DNA of 64,000 nt. Origin: CAISDA01 sp050258555. GTDB taxonomy: Bacteria; Bacteroidota; Ignavibacteria; UBA10030; UBA8401. Position numbers and translations under genes: made by a program. The stretch spans positions 1 to 64,000 of the forward strand of contig JBLMZA010000098.1 of assembly GCA_050258555.1 (NCBI GenBank), given 5' to 3'. This document shows positions 8,408 through 15,781 of this stretch, piece after piece; positions within the stretch are counted from its first letter, which is position 1; each line of letters begins with the position of its first letter. The notes under the pieces were generated by a model, which saw nothing but the letters and a program-made list of their open reading frames with translations, searched no databases and was not told the DNA's origin.

Positions 8408-8436
8408 TTGAATATACATATAAATGTATGTATATT
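8408..8436 (+). promoter_or_regulatory. Promoter with overlapping palindromic operator for the antitoxin locus
   Basis: A -35 TTGAAT (8408-8413) and a -10 TATATT (8431-8436) are spaced by 17 bases. A perfect 10-base inverted repeat, AATATACATA (8411-8420) and TATGTATATT (8427-8436), covers exactly the promoter. This layout suits autorepression by the ribbon-helix-helix antitoxin encoded downstream, which is an inference from the family. Confidence 0.7.
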
Positions 8437-8465
8437 TGTATGTATTCATTCGGAGCCTGCCTTCG

Positions 8466-8507
8466 ATGAAATCCAATTTTGACTGGGACGAGAGTAAAAA
8501 ATTATGA
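8466..8507 (+). pseudogene. Remnant of a BrnT-family toxin gene
   Basis: A 13-codon reading frame MKSNFDWDESKKL stops at TGA (8505-8507), which overlaps the antitoxin ATG at 8504. The peptide matches the usual N-terminus of BrnT ribonuclease toxins (F-x-W-D-x-x-K), after which about 75 residues are missing. A GGAG lies 10 bases upstream. The position directly before a CopG-type antitoxin, as in brnT-brnA operons, supports an internal deletion. It could instead be a short leader peptide that couples translation of the antitoxin. Confidence 0.55.
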
Positions 8508-8740
8508 AAAAGAAAATTCGATACACGAATGAAGCCATGGGCGATGTATTGGTCGTGAAAGATTTTCTCCCGCCGCCGGAAAAACTGATTTTCAAAAAGG
8601 AAGAAAATATCAAGGTGACGATCAATCTGAATAAATCGAGTGTTGAATTCTTCAAGCATCTTGCAAAGAAGAACAATGTTCAGTATCAGAAAGTGATACG
8701 AAATCTCCTCGATTATTACGCATCATATTACGAAAAATGA
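8504..8740 (+). CDS. CopG/ribbon-helix-helix antitoxin (BrnA-type), now without its toxin
   Basis: 78 residues. The N-terminal half (DVLVVKDFLPPPEKLIFKKE) is typical of CopG antitoxins that pair with BrnT-like toxins. The C-terminal half has the ribbon (IKVTINLNKSSVEFFKHLA) and helix of a DNA-binding ribbon-helix-helix domain. The gene is AT-rich compared with its neighbours, suggesting acquisition by transfer. The start overlaps the stop of the truncated toxin frame. The protein probably still binds the palindrome at 8411-8436. No complete toxin is visible nearby. Confidence 0.8.
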   Translation: MKKKIRYTNEAMGDVLVVKDFLPPPEKLIFKKEENIKVTINLNKSSVEFFKHLAKKNNVQYQKVIRNLLDYYASYYEK

Positions 8741-8870
8741 ACCTCCAATAGCGACGTTTCACAGAAGAAACCGGCTGTCTTGATTCTCGTTGCGCATCTT
8801 CGTACTTTGGAACTTGCAGTATCAGTAGGCCTTTTTTTTTCCCATCCCTCTTTATTATAGTGACGACCGA
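8741..8870. other. Intergenic gap before sugar kinase
   Basis: 130 bases with a ten-T tract near 8830-8840 and a -10-like TATTAT just upstream of the kinase start. I see no convincing stem before the T tract and no -35 at a normal distance, so neither a terminator nor a promoter is called firmly. Confidence 0.3.
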
Positions 8871-9827
8871 ATGAAATCTACCCGCTTTGTCATCGGCATG
8901 GACGGCGGCGGCACGAAGACCGCCGCCATCATCGCCGCACCGGACGGCTCCATCATCGCAGAACACGTTGCAGGACCCTCGAACTTTCAGATCATCGGCG
9001 TCGATGCCGCCGCTCAGACCATCTTCTCGCTCATCGGCGACTGTTGCCGCTCGGCTTCCTGCACGGTGCGGGACATCGCCTGCGTCACGCTCGGACTCAC
9101 CGGCGCCGGCAGAGTCGGCGACCAGAAGCGCATGGCAGACGGACTTAAAGCCTATGCGAAGTCGCAGGGCGTCAGACTCAAGAAAGTGATCGTCGAAAGC
9201 GACGCCCGCATCGCGCTTGAAGGCGCGTTCAAAGGCGGCGCCGGCATCATCCTCATTGCCGGCACGGGATCGATCGCCTTCGGCAAGGACGCCAAAGGCG
9301 AGGTGCACCGCGTGGGCGGATGGGGGCGCATTCTGGGAGACGAAGGCTCCGGCTTCTTCATCGGCAGAAGCGGACTCACCGCCGTGACGCGCGCGATCGA
9401 CGGACGCGGATCAAAAACGCTGCTCACCAAGCTTGTGGCCGAAAAATTCAAGCTCACCGATCAGACCGCCATCATCACCGAAGTCTACAGGAATAACTTC
9501 GATGTCGCCTCGATCGCGCCCCTGGTGCTCGAAGCCGCCCGGAAAAAGGACGAGGCTTCACGGCTCATCATCGAGCAGGCATCGGCCGATCTGACCACGC
9601 ATGTGCGCGCGCTTGCCGCAAAGATCACATCCGCCTCGCGCTCAAAGATCAAGGCGAAGCTGCCCGTCTCGTTCATCGGCGGACTCATCGCCAACGACAC
9701 GCTCCTGCAGCGCATGCTCAGGGCGCAATTGGCGGAGGAACTGCCCTCGGTCGTCGTCGCAGAGCCGATGTCCCCGCCGGCCTACGGCGCCGTCGTGCTG
9801 TCTCTTGCGTCGCTTTCACAACAATAA
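8871..9827 (+). CDS. BadF/BadG-type sugar kinase, probable amino-sugar (GlcNAc/MurNAc) kinase
   Basis: 318 residues with the actin-like ATPase fold. The phosphate-1 loop is VIGMDGGGTKTAAI at residues 7-20, the LGLTGAGR segment is near 80, and the phosphate-2 loop LIAGTGSIAFG is near 128-138, followed by GGWGRILGDEGSGF. These match BadF/BadG/BcrA/BcrD-family proteins, which include N-acetylglucosamine kinases. The stop is 24 bases before the NagZ-like lipoprotein gene, so phosphorylation of GlcNAc or MurNAc released from muropeptides is the likely task. The exact sugar cannot be read from the sequence. Confidence 0.8.
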   Translation: MKSTRFVIGMDGGGTKTAAIIAAPDGSIIAEHVAGPSNFQIIGVDAAAQTIFSLIGDCCRSASCTVRDIACVTLGLTGAGRVGDQKRMADGLKAYAKSQGVRLKKVIVESDARIALEGAFKGGAGIILIAGTGSIAFGKDAKGEVHRVGGWGRILGDEGSGFFIGRSGLTAVTRAIDGRGSKTLLTKLVAEKFKLTDQTAIITEVYRNNFDVASIAPLVLEAARKKDEASRLIIEQASADLTTHVRALAAKITSASRSKIKAKLPVSFIGGLIANDTLLQRMLRAQLAEELPSVVVAEPMSPPAYGAVVLSLASLSQQ

Positions 9828-9851
9828 TTTCATCTTCCGGATCCTGTTCCC

Positions 9852-12776
9852 ATGATCACCCGTTCAGCGTTCCTTCGTTCCTCCCGATTGTTGCTTCTGC
9901 CGGGCATGCTGTGCCTTCTCCTGCTTGCCGGATGCGCCGGCGAGAAAGCCATCCGTCCTTCACCCGCCGCCGATGCCGGCATGGAGCGGATCGCGCCGAA
10001 GCCCGCGCCGCTTTCGTGGATCGATTCGACGCTGCGCACGATGACATTGGAGGAAAAGGCCGCGCAGATGGTCTCGGTCTTCACATTCGCGCAATACTAT
10101 GCAAGCGACGACAACCGGTGGCAGGATCTGGAGCGTCTCGTGTCGAAGCGCGGCATCGGCGGATTCGTCTTCAGCGAAGGCTCGCTCTATGCCTATCCGG
10201 TCTACGCCAACAAGCTGCAGGCGCTGTCGAAAGTGCCGCTGCTGATCTCGGTCGACTTCGAGCACGGCGCGGCGATGCGCGTCGATGAAGCGACATTGCT
10301 TCCGCGCTCCATGGCCGTGGGCGCCACGCGCGAGACACGCCTTGCCTATGAATCAGGCCGCATCACGGCGCGCGAAGGCCGCGCACTGGGGGCGCATCAG
10401 AATTATGCGCCCTCGGCCGATGTGAACACGAATCCGAAAAATCCGATCATCAACACGCGCTCCTTCGGCAGCGATCCCGATCTCGTCTCGGCCATGAGCG
10501 CCGCATTCGTGCGCGGCACGCAGGACGGGGGCATGATCGCCACGGTGAAGCATTTCCCGGGCCACGGCGCCACAGAGACCGATACGCACCGCGAGGATGC
10601 CAATATCGCTGAGCCGCGCGAAGAAGTGGAAAAAAACGATCTGAAGCCGTTCAAAGCCGCGCTCGATGCCGGCGCGCTCTCGGTGATGACGGGACACATG
10701 TCCACGCCTTCGCTCGACAGCTCGATGAGTCCCGCATCGGTCTCTTCGATCATGACGACCGGGCTTCTGCGCACGCGCTTCGGCTTCAAGGGGCTCGTCG
10801 TCACCGATGCGATGAATATGCGCGCCGTCTCGCGCCGATACTCGAACGACGAAGCCGCCGTCCTGGCCGTCAAAGCCGGCAACGATATCGTGCTCATGCC
10901 GCCGAATGCCGACGGGGCGATCGACGCCATCGTGCGCGCCGTCAGGCGCGGAGAACTCACCGAAGCCCGCATCGATGAATCGGTGCGGCGCATTCTTGCG
11001 GCCAAGCAGCATGCGGGACTCGATACGAACCGCTTCGTCGACATCAACCGCGTGAGCTCGGAAGTCGGCACGAAAGAGCATCAGGCGCTTGCAACAGAAA
11101 TCGCGCGAAAGTCCGTGACCGTGCTCGGCAATCAGTCGAAGGCGCTGCCGCTTTCGCTGTCGCGCAAAAAGAAGATCCTCGATATCGCGTTTTCCGAGCG
11201 GGAAAATCCCGCGGAAGGCCGGCAGTTCCACCGGGCGATCCGCCATTTCCACCGCCAGACGGAATTTCTGAAGATCGATCCTCGTTCCAATGACATGGAA
11301 TACGCCCAGGCGCTCGAGAAGGCGCGCACGGCCGATGTGCTCATCCTGCACTTCTACATCGAGGCGCATTCGCGCGCCACATACACTCCGGCCTCGATGG
11401 CCGATCTGGTGAAGAAACTGCTGGCGCTGAAGAAAACAACCGTCGCCGTGTCGTTTGCCAATCCCTACATCGTGCTCGATTTCCCGGCCGTGGAAAACTA
11501 CGTCTGCACATACAGTCCCGGCTCGGCGTCGATCGATGCCGCGGCCGATGTGATTTTCGGCGACGAGCCCGCGCTCGGGAAACTGCCCGTGGCGATTCCG
11601 GGACTCTATCACTACGGCGACGGCGTCACATACGGCGAGCGCGAGGGGCTGAGCGCCGGCACGCCCGAAGAAGCGGGCTTCGACGCCTCGCTTGCCGATT
11701 CGATCGCCTCCGTCGTCAATCTCGGCATCGCGCGCCATGCCTATCCCGGCGCCGTGGTGCTCGTGGCAAAAGACGGCCGGATCGTGCACAACAAGGCCTA
11801 CGGCCGCTACACGTACGATGCCGATGCGCCGTTGATGTCCACCGAAACGATGTTCGACTGCGCCTCGGTCACGAAAGTGATCTCGACCACGACCGCCGTC
11901 ATGCGCCTGGTCGATGAAGGAAAGATCGATCTCGACCGGACGGTGGCCTCGTACATTCCGGCCTTCGGACAGAACGGGAAGGAAAAGATCACCGTGCGCA
12001 ACCTGATGCTGCATAATTCGGGACTGCCGGGCTGGAGGAAATTTTACACATTCTGCACCGAACCCAAGTGCGTGATGGATTCGCTCTATGCGACGCCGCT
12101 TGAATATCCCACCGGCACGCAGTCGGTGTATTCCGATCTCGGTTTCATCACGATGGGGAAGGTGGTCGAGAAAGTCTCGGGCGCGCGGCTCGACCGGTAT
12201 ATGGATTCGGTCTTCTTCAAGCCGCTGCATATGACATCGACCATGTATCTGCCGCCGGCATCGCTGAAGGAGCGCTGCGCGCCGACGGAGATCGATTCGT
12301 TCTGGCAGAAGACGTTTAAGCCCGTGCAGGGCCGCGTGCACGACGAGAATGCCGCGACGCTCGGCGGCGTATCGGGACACGCGGGACTTTTCTCGACGGC
12401 CTCCGATCTTGCCCGCTTGCTCCAGATGGAACTCAACGGCGGCACATTCGGCGGCACACGCTATATCAGCGAACGCATCGTCCAGGACTTCACGCACCGG
12501 GCGAGCGAACTTTCGACGCGCTGCCTCGGATGGGATTCGAAAAATCTTTCGGGTCCCTCCTGGGCCGGCCGCCTCATTTCGCCTGAGGCGTTTCTCCATA
12601 CGGGTTTCACCGGCACCTCCGTTGTGGTCGATCCGGCGCGCGAACTGATCGTGGTCTTTCTGACCAACCGCGTCTATCCCACGCGTGAGAATAACGGACT
12701 CTCGCGCATCCGTCCGCTCCTGCACGATACGATCGTGCGCGCGCTGGGCGAGGATGCCGTTTCTTCAGAGGAATAA
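9852..12776 (+). CDS. Lipoprotein fusion of NagZ-type GH3 beta-N-acetylglucosaminidase and beta-lactamase-fold serine hydrolase
   Basis: 974 residues. The lipoprotein signal ends in LLLLAGC (Cys about 29). The GH3 domain (residues about 50-370) contains VKHFPGHGATETDTH, the NagZ His/Asp acid-base loop, and the nucleophile Asp in LVVTDAMNM (about residue 318). A linker region similar to GH3 C-terminal domains follows. The C-terminal part (residues about 610-960) is a class C beta-lactamase/esterase domain with an SVTK SxxK motif near residue 670, YSDLGF in the YxN position, and HTGFTGTS. This fusion is known in Bacteroidota. It probably works in the periplasm, removing GlcNAc and attacking peptide or ester bonds in wall fragments. 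Confidence 0.88.
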   Translation: MITRSAFLRSSRLLLLPGMLCLLLLAGCAGEKAIRPSPAADAGMERIAPKPAPLSWIDSTLRTMTLEEKAAQMVSVFTFAQYYASDDNRWQDLERLVSKRGIGGFVFSEGSLYAYPVYANKLQALSKVPLLISVDFEHGAAMRVDEATLLPRSMAVGATRETRLAYESGRITAREGRALGAHQNYAPSADVNTNPKNPIINTRSFGSDPDLVSAMSAAFVRGTQDGGMIATVKHFPGHGATETDTHREDANIAEPREEVEKNDLKPFKAALDAGALSVMTGHMSTPSLDSSMSPASVSSIMTTGLLRTRFGFKGLVVTDAMNMRAVSRRYSNDEAAVLAVKAGNDIVLMPPNADGAIDAIVRAVRRGELTEARIDESVRRILAAKQHAGLDTNRFVDINRVSSEVGTKEHQALATEIARKSVTVLGNQSKALPLSLSRKKKILDIAFSERENPAEGRQFHRAIRHFHRQTEFLKIDPRSNDMEYAQALEKARTADVLILHFYIEAHSRATYTPASMADLVKKLLALKKTTVAVSFANPYIVLDFPAVENYVCTYSPGSASIDAAADVIFGDEPALGKLPVAIPGLYHYGDGVTYGEREGLSAGTPEEAGFDASLADSIASVVNLGIARHAYPGAVVLVAKDGRIVHNKAYGRYTYDADAPLMSTETMFDCASVTKVISTTTAVMRLVDEGKIDLDRTVASYIPAFGQNGKEKITVRNLMLHNSGLPGWRKFYTFCTEPKCVMDSLYATPLEYPTGTQSVYSDLGFITMGKVVEKVSGARLDRYMDSVFFKPLHMTSTMYLPPASLKERCAPTEIDSFWQKTFKPVQGRVHDENAATLGGVSGHAGLFSTASDLARLLQMELNGGTFGGTRYISERIVQDFTHRASELSTRCLGWDSKNLSGPSWAGRLISPEAFLHTGFTGTSVVVDPARELIVVFLTNRVYPTRENNGLSRIRPLLHDTIVRALGEDAVSSEE

Positions 12777-12827
12777 GACACAAGAATCGTAATCACAATC
12801 ATCACATCTATCAAAGGGCATACCACT

Positions 12828-14384
12828 ATGGCACTGGCACCATACAAGAACGAACCGCTCACCGACTTCACGAAGCCGGCGAACAGGAAGGCGATGCAGG
12901 CAGCGCTGGCGAAGATCGGCAAGGAACTCGGCCAGGATCATCCGCTGGTGATCGGAGGAGAGGAAATCACGACAGACGACAAGCTCCGCTCATACAATCC
13001 TTCCCGTCCGTCGGAAGTGGTGGGCGTCTTTTCCAAGGCGACGCAGGAACTCGCCGTGCGCGCCATCGAAACTGCGGCAAAGACATTCGAATCCTGGAAG
13101 CTCGTGGCGCCCGAAAAGCGCGCGCAGTATCTCTTCAAGGCAGCAAAGCTCATGCGCAAGCGCAAACACGAATTCAGCGCCGCGCTCGTCTATGAAGTCG
13201 GAAAGACCTGGCCCGAAGCCGATGCCGATACGGCCGAAGCGATCGACTTCCTGGAATACTACGGACGCGAAATGCTCCGCTACGCCGCAAAGCAGCCGAT
13301 CGTGAAGATCCCGACGGAGAAGAACGAGCTTGTCTATATTCCGCTTGGCGTCGGCGTCATCGTTCCGCCCTGGAACTTCGCCCTTGCGATTCTTGCCGGC
13401 ATGACATCGGCCGCCGTCGTCACCGGCAACACGGTCGTGCTCAAGCCCTCGAGCGATTCGCCGTTTCTCGGCTGGAAATTCTTCCAGCTCATGGAAGAAG
13501 TCGGCCTGCCTGAAGGCGTCATCAATTTCGTGACCGGTTCGGGCGGCGCCGTGGGCGATACGCTCGTGTCGCATCCTCTGACGCGCTTCGTCTCCTTCAC
13601 GGGCTCGAAGGAAGTCGGCATACACATCAACGAACTCGCGGCGAAGGTGCAGCCGGGACAGAAATGGCTCAAGCGCGTCGTGGCCGAAATGGGCGGCAAG
13701 GACGCCATCGTCGTCGACGATCAGGCCGATTTGGACAGCGCCGTGCAGGCCACGGTCGCATCGGCATTCGGCTTCCAGGGACAGAAATGCTCGGCGGCAA
13801 GCCGCGCCATTGTTTCTGAAAAAGTGTACGAGCGCTTCGTCACCAAGGTGACGGAAAAGGCGAAGGCCCTGGCTGTCGGCGACGCTTCCAACCCCGGCAA
13901 TTACATGGGACCCGTCGTCAACAAGGGCTCGATGGAAAAGATTCTTCAGTATATCGAAACCGGCGTGAAGGAAGGCGGACGCGTCACGGCAGGCGGCACG
14001 CGCGCCGATGGCGACGGCTATTTCATACAGCCCACGGTGATCGCCGATGTGAAGCCGACCGATACGATCGCGCAGGAGGAGATCTTCGGACCCGTCCTGG
14101 CGGTGATCAAGGTGAAGGACTTCGATGAGGCGCTTGAAGTGGCGAACAATACCGAATTCGGACTCACAGGCGGCGTCTGGACCAAGAATAAGAAGAAGGC
14201 CGAGAAGGCGAAGCAGGTCTTCCATGTTGGCAACTTCTACATCAACCGGAAGATCACCGGCGCGTTTGTCGGCGTGCATCCCTTCGGCGGATTCAACATG
14301 TCCGGCACCGATTCGAAGGCCGGCGGCCGCGACTATCTGCTGCTGTTCATGCAGGCGAAGCTGATTTCCGAGAAGATCAAGTAA
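12828..14384 (+). CDS. rocA: L-glutamate gamma-semialdehyde (1-pyrroline-5-carboxylate) dehydrogenase
   Basis: 518 residues of the aldehyde dehydrogenase fold. It oxidises glutamate semialdehyde, formed in proline or arginine breakdown, to glutamate with NAD+. Visible motifs are IVPPWNFALAILAGMTSA, the NAD-binding SFTGSKEVG, the general base in VAEMGGKDAIVV (Glu about 287), the catalytic Cys in GQKCSAASR (about 321) and PFGGFNMSGTDSKAGG near the end. The length and N-terminal extension (PLTDFTKPANRKAM) fit the RocA/PutA P5C dehydrogenase group. No proline dehydrogenase lies next to it. Confidence 0.9.
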   Translation: MALAPYKNEPLTDFTKPANRKAMQAALAKIGKELGQDHPLVIGGEEITTDDKLRSYNPSRPSEVVGVFSKATQELAVRAIETAAKTFESWKLVAPEKRAQYLFKAAKLMRKRKHEFSAALVYEVGKTWPEADADTAEAIDFLEYYGREMLRYAAKQPIVKIPTEKNELVYIPLGVGVIVPPWNFALAILAGMTSAAVVTGNTVVLKPSSDSPFLGWKFFQLMEEVGLPEGVINFVTGSGGAVGDTLVSHPLTRFVSFTGSKEVGIHINELAAKVQPGQKWLKRVVAEMGGKDAIVVDDQADLDSAVQATVASAFGFQGQKCSAASRAIVSEKVYERFVTKVTEKAKALAVGDASNPGNYMGPVVNKGSMEKILQYIETGVKEGGRVTAGGTRADGDGYFIQPTVIADVKPTDTIAQEEIFGPVLAVIKVKDFDEALEVANNTEFGLTGGVWTKNKKKAEKAKQVFHVGNFYINRKITGAFVGVHPFGGFNMSGTDSKAGGRDYLLLFMQAKLISEKIK

Positions 14385-14388
14385 GAAG

Positions 14389-14442
14389 TGCGTGCGCATG
14401 CGCCAGGGGCGGTCCGTGCGGGCTGCCCCCCATGCGCGTGCA
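14389..14442 (+). terminator. Long GC-rich hairpin between rocA and sucC
   Basis: The arms TGCGTGCGCATG (14389-14400) and CATGCGCGTGCA (14431-14442) pair with G-U wobbles, and an inner GGGGC/GCCCC stem fits inside. No T run follows, so this could be a factor-dependent terminator, an RNA-processing site or a stabiliser of the rocA message end. Confidence 0.5.
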
Positions 14443-14495
14443 ATCAGGAGAACGATCACAACACATCTCATAAAAAATTTTTCCAGGGAGAGCTC

Positions 14496-15659
14496 ATGAA
14501 AATTCACGAGTATCAGGGAAAGGATATTCTGCGGTCGTACAACGTGCCGGTGCCTGCGGGCGCCGTGGCCTTCACGGTCGATGAAGCGGTGAGTGTGGCG
14601 GAGAAACTGGGCGGTCCGGTCTATGTGGTGAAGGCGCAGATCCATGCCGGCGGCCGCGGCAAAGGCGGCGGCGTGAAAGTGGCGCGCTCGATGGAGGAAG
14701 TGCGGGAGTATGCCTCGCAGATCCTGGGCATGACGCTTGTGACGCATCAGACGGGGCGCGAAGGAAGGCTCGTGAAGCGCCTCCTGATTGAAGAAGGCGC
14801 GAATATCGAGCGCGAAATGTATGTCGGCATCACGCTCGACCGCGCGCGCTCGATGAACGTCATGATGGTCTCGACCGAAGGCGGCATGGAAATCGAAAAG
14901 GTCGCCGCCGAGACGCCGGAAAAGATCGTGAAGGAATACATCGCTCCGGGTGCGGGACTGCGCGACTATCAGGCGCGCAAGCTGGCCTTCGCGCTCGGAC
15001 TTTCGGGCGATGCGTTTAAAAACGGCGTGAAGTTCCTTCTGGCGCTCTATAAGGCGTACGAAGCCTGCGACGCGTCGCTTTTCGAGATCAATCCGCTTGT
15101 CGTGACGAAGGAAGGAAAGGTCGTGGCGCTCGATGCGAAGGTGAACTTCGACGACAACGCGCTCATACGCCATCCCGAATTCGAAGCGCTGCGCGATTTC
15201 GACGAAGAGGAACCGCTGGAAATCGAAGCCTCGAAGTCGAACCTGAACTACATCAAGCTCGACGGCAACGTCGGATGCATGGTCAACGGGGCGGGACTGG
15301 CCATGGCAACGATGGACATCATCAAGCTTGCCGGCGGAGAGCCCGCGAACTTCCTCGATGTGGGAGGCGGCGCCAACGCGCAGACGGTCGAAGCCGGATT
15401 CAAGATCATTCTTGCCGACAAGAACGTGAAGGCGATATTGATCAACATCTTCGGCGGCATCGTGCGCTGCGACCGCGTGGCAAACGGCGTGGTCGAAGCG
15501 GCAAAGAAGGTGGAGGTCTCGATTCCGATCGTGATCCGGCTTGCCGGGACGAACGCCGATCTCGCGGCGGACATTCTGAACGAATCGGGGCTGGATTTCC
15601 TTGTGGCCACCGATTTGAAGGATGCGGCCGAGAAGGTCACGCGCGCCCTCGCCGCATAA
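14496..15659 (+). CDS. sucC: Succinyl-CoA synthetase (ADP-forming) beta subunit
   Basis: 387 residues, the usual length for SucC (E. coli 388). The start at 14496 follows AGGGAGAG and gives the canonical MKIHEYQGKDILRSYNVPVP. The ATP-grasp domain contains KAQIHAGGRGKGGGVKVA, and the C-terminal CoA-ligase domain has FLDVGGGANA and ILINIFGGIVRCD. It forms succinate and ATP from succinyl-CoA in the TCA cycle together with SucD. No sucD follows; the next gene is gatB. Split sucC and sucD are known in Chlorobi and Bacteroidota. Confidence 0.95.
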   Translation: MKIHEYQGKDILRSYNVPVPAGAVAFTVDEAVSVAEKLGGPVYVVKAQIHAGGRGKGGGVKVARSMEEVREYASQILGMTLVTHQTGREGRLVKRLLIEEGANIEREMYVGITLDRARSMNVMMVSTEGGMEIEKVAAETPEKIVKEYIAPGAGLRDYQARKLAFALGLSGDAFKNGVKFLLALYKAYEACDASLFEINPLVVTKEGKVVALDAKVNFDDNALIRHPEFEALRDFDEEEPLEIEASKSNLNYIKLDGNVGCMVNGAGLAMATMDIIKLAGGEPANFLDVGGGANAQTVEAGFKIILADKNVKAILINIFGGIVRCDRVANGVVEAAKKVEVSIPIVIRLAGTNADLAADILNESGLDFLVATDLKDAAEKVTRALAA

Positions 15660-15687
15660 CGATGTATTGTGGGGCGAAGCGTCATGT

Positions 15688-15710
15688 GGGGCGAAATGCC
15701 ATTTCGCCCC
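15688..15710. repeat. Palindromic intergenic repeat, copy 2
   Basis: The hairpin is GGGGCGAAAT-GCC-ATTTCGCCCC, preceded by a half-copy TTGTGGGGCGAAGC at 15667-15680. The two outer base pairs of the loop end have changed together (GC/GC in the other copies, AT/AT here), a compensatory change that indicates selection for or copying of the folded form. CTCTCTAATTTTT follows, so this copy may also terminate sucC transcription. Confidence 0.78.
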
Positions 15711-15724
15711 CTCTCTAATTTTTG

Positions 15725-15741
15725 CGACCCCTCCGGGGTCG
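15725..15741. other. Second small hairpin upstream of gatB
   Basis: CGACCCC-TCC-GGGGTCG forms a 7-base-pair stem directly after AATTTTTG. A -10-like TATATT at 15748-15753 follows, without a recognisable -35. The stretch from 15660 to 15781 is therefore two hairpins plus a possible gatB promoter. Confidence 0.4.
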
Positions 15742-15781
15742 GACTGATATATTAAGCGTTTCTTTTTTCAACGATCATTCC

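Noticed and set aside
8411..8445. Short CRISPR-like direct repeats (TGTATG words)
   Set aside because: The repeats are only six bases, without spacers; the stretch is better explained as a promoter palindrome.
10353..12725. 790-codon open frame on the minus strand opposite the NagZ fusion
   Set aside because: It lies wholly inside a gene with clear catalytic motifs on the other strand, and its residue make-up (runs of R, H, D, G) is typical of an antisense shadow of GC-rich codons.
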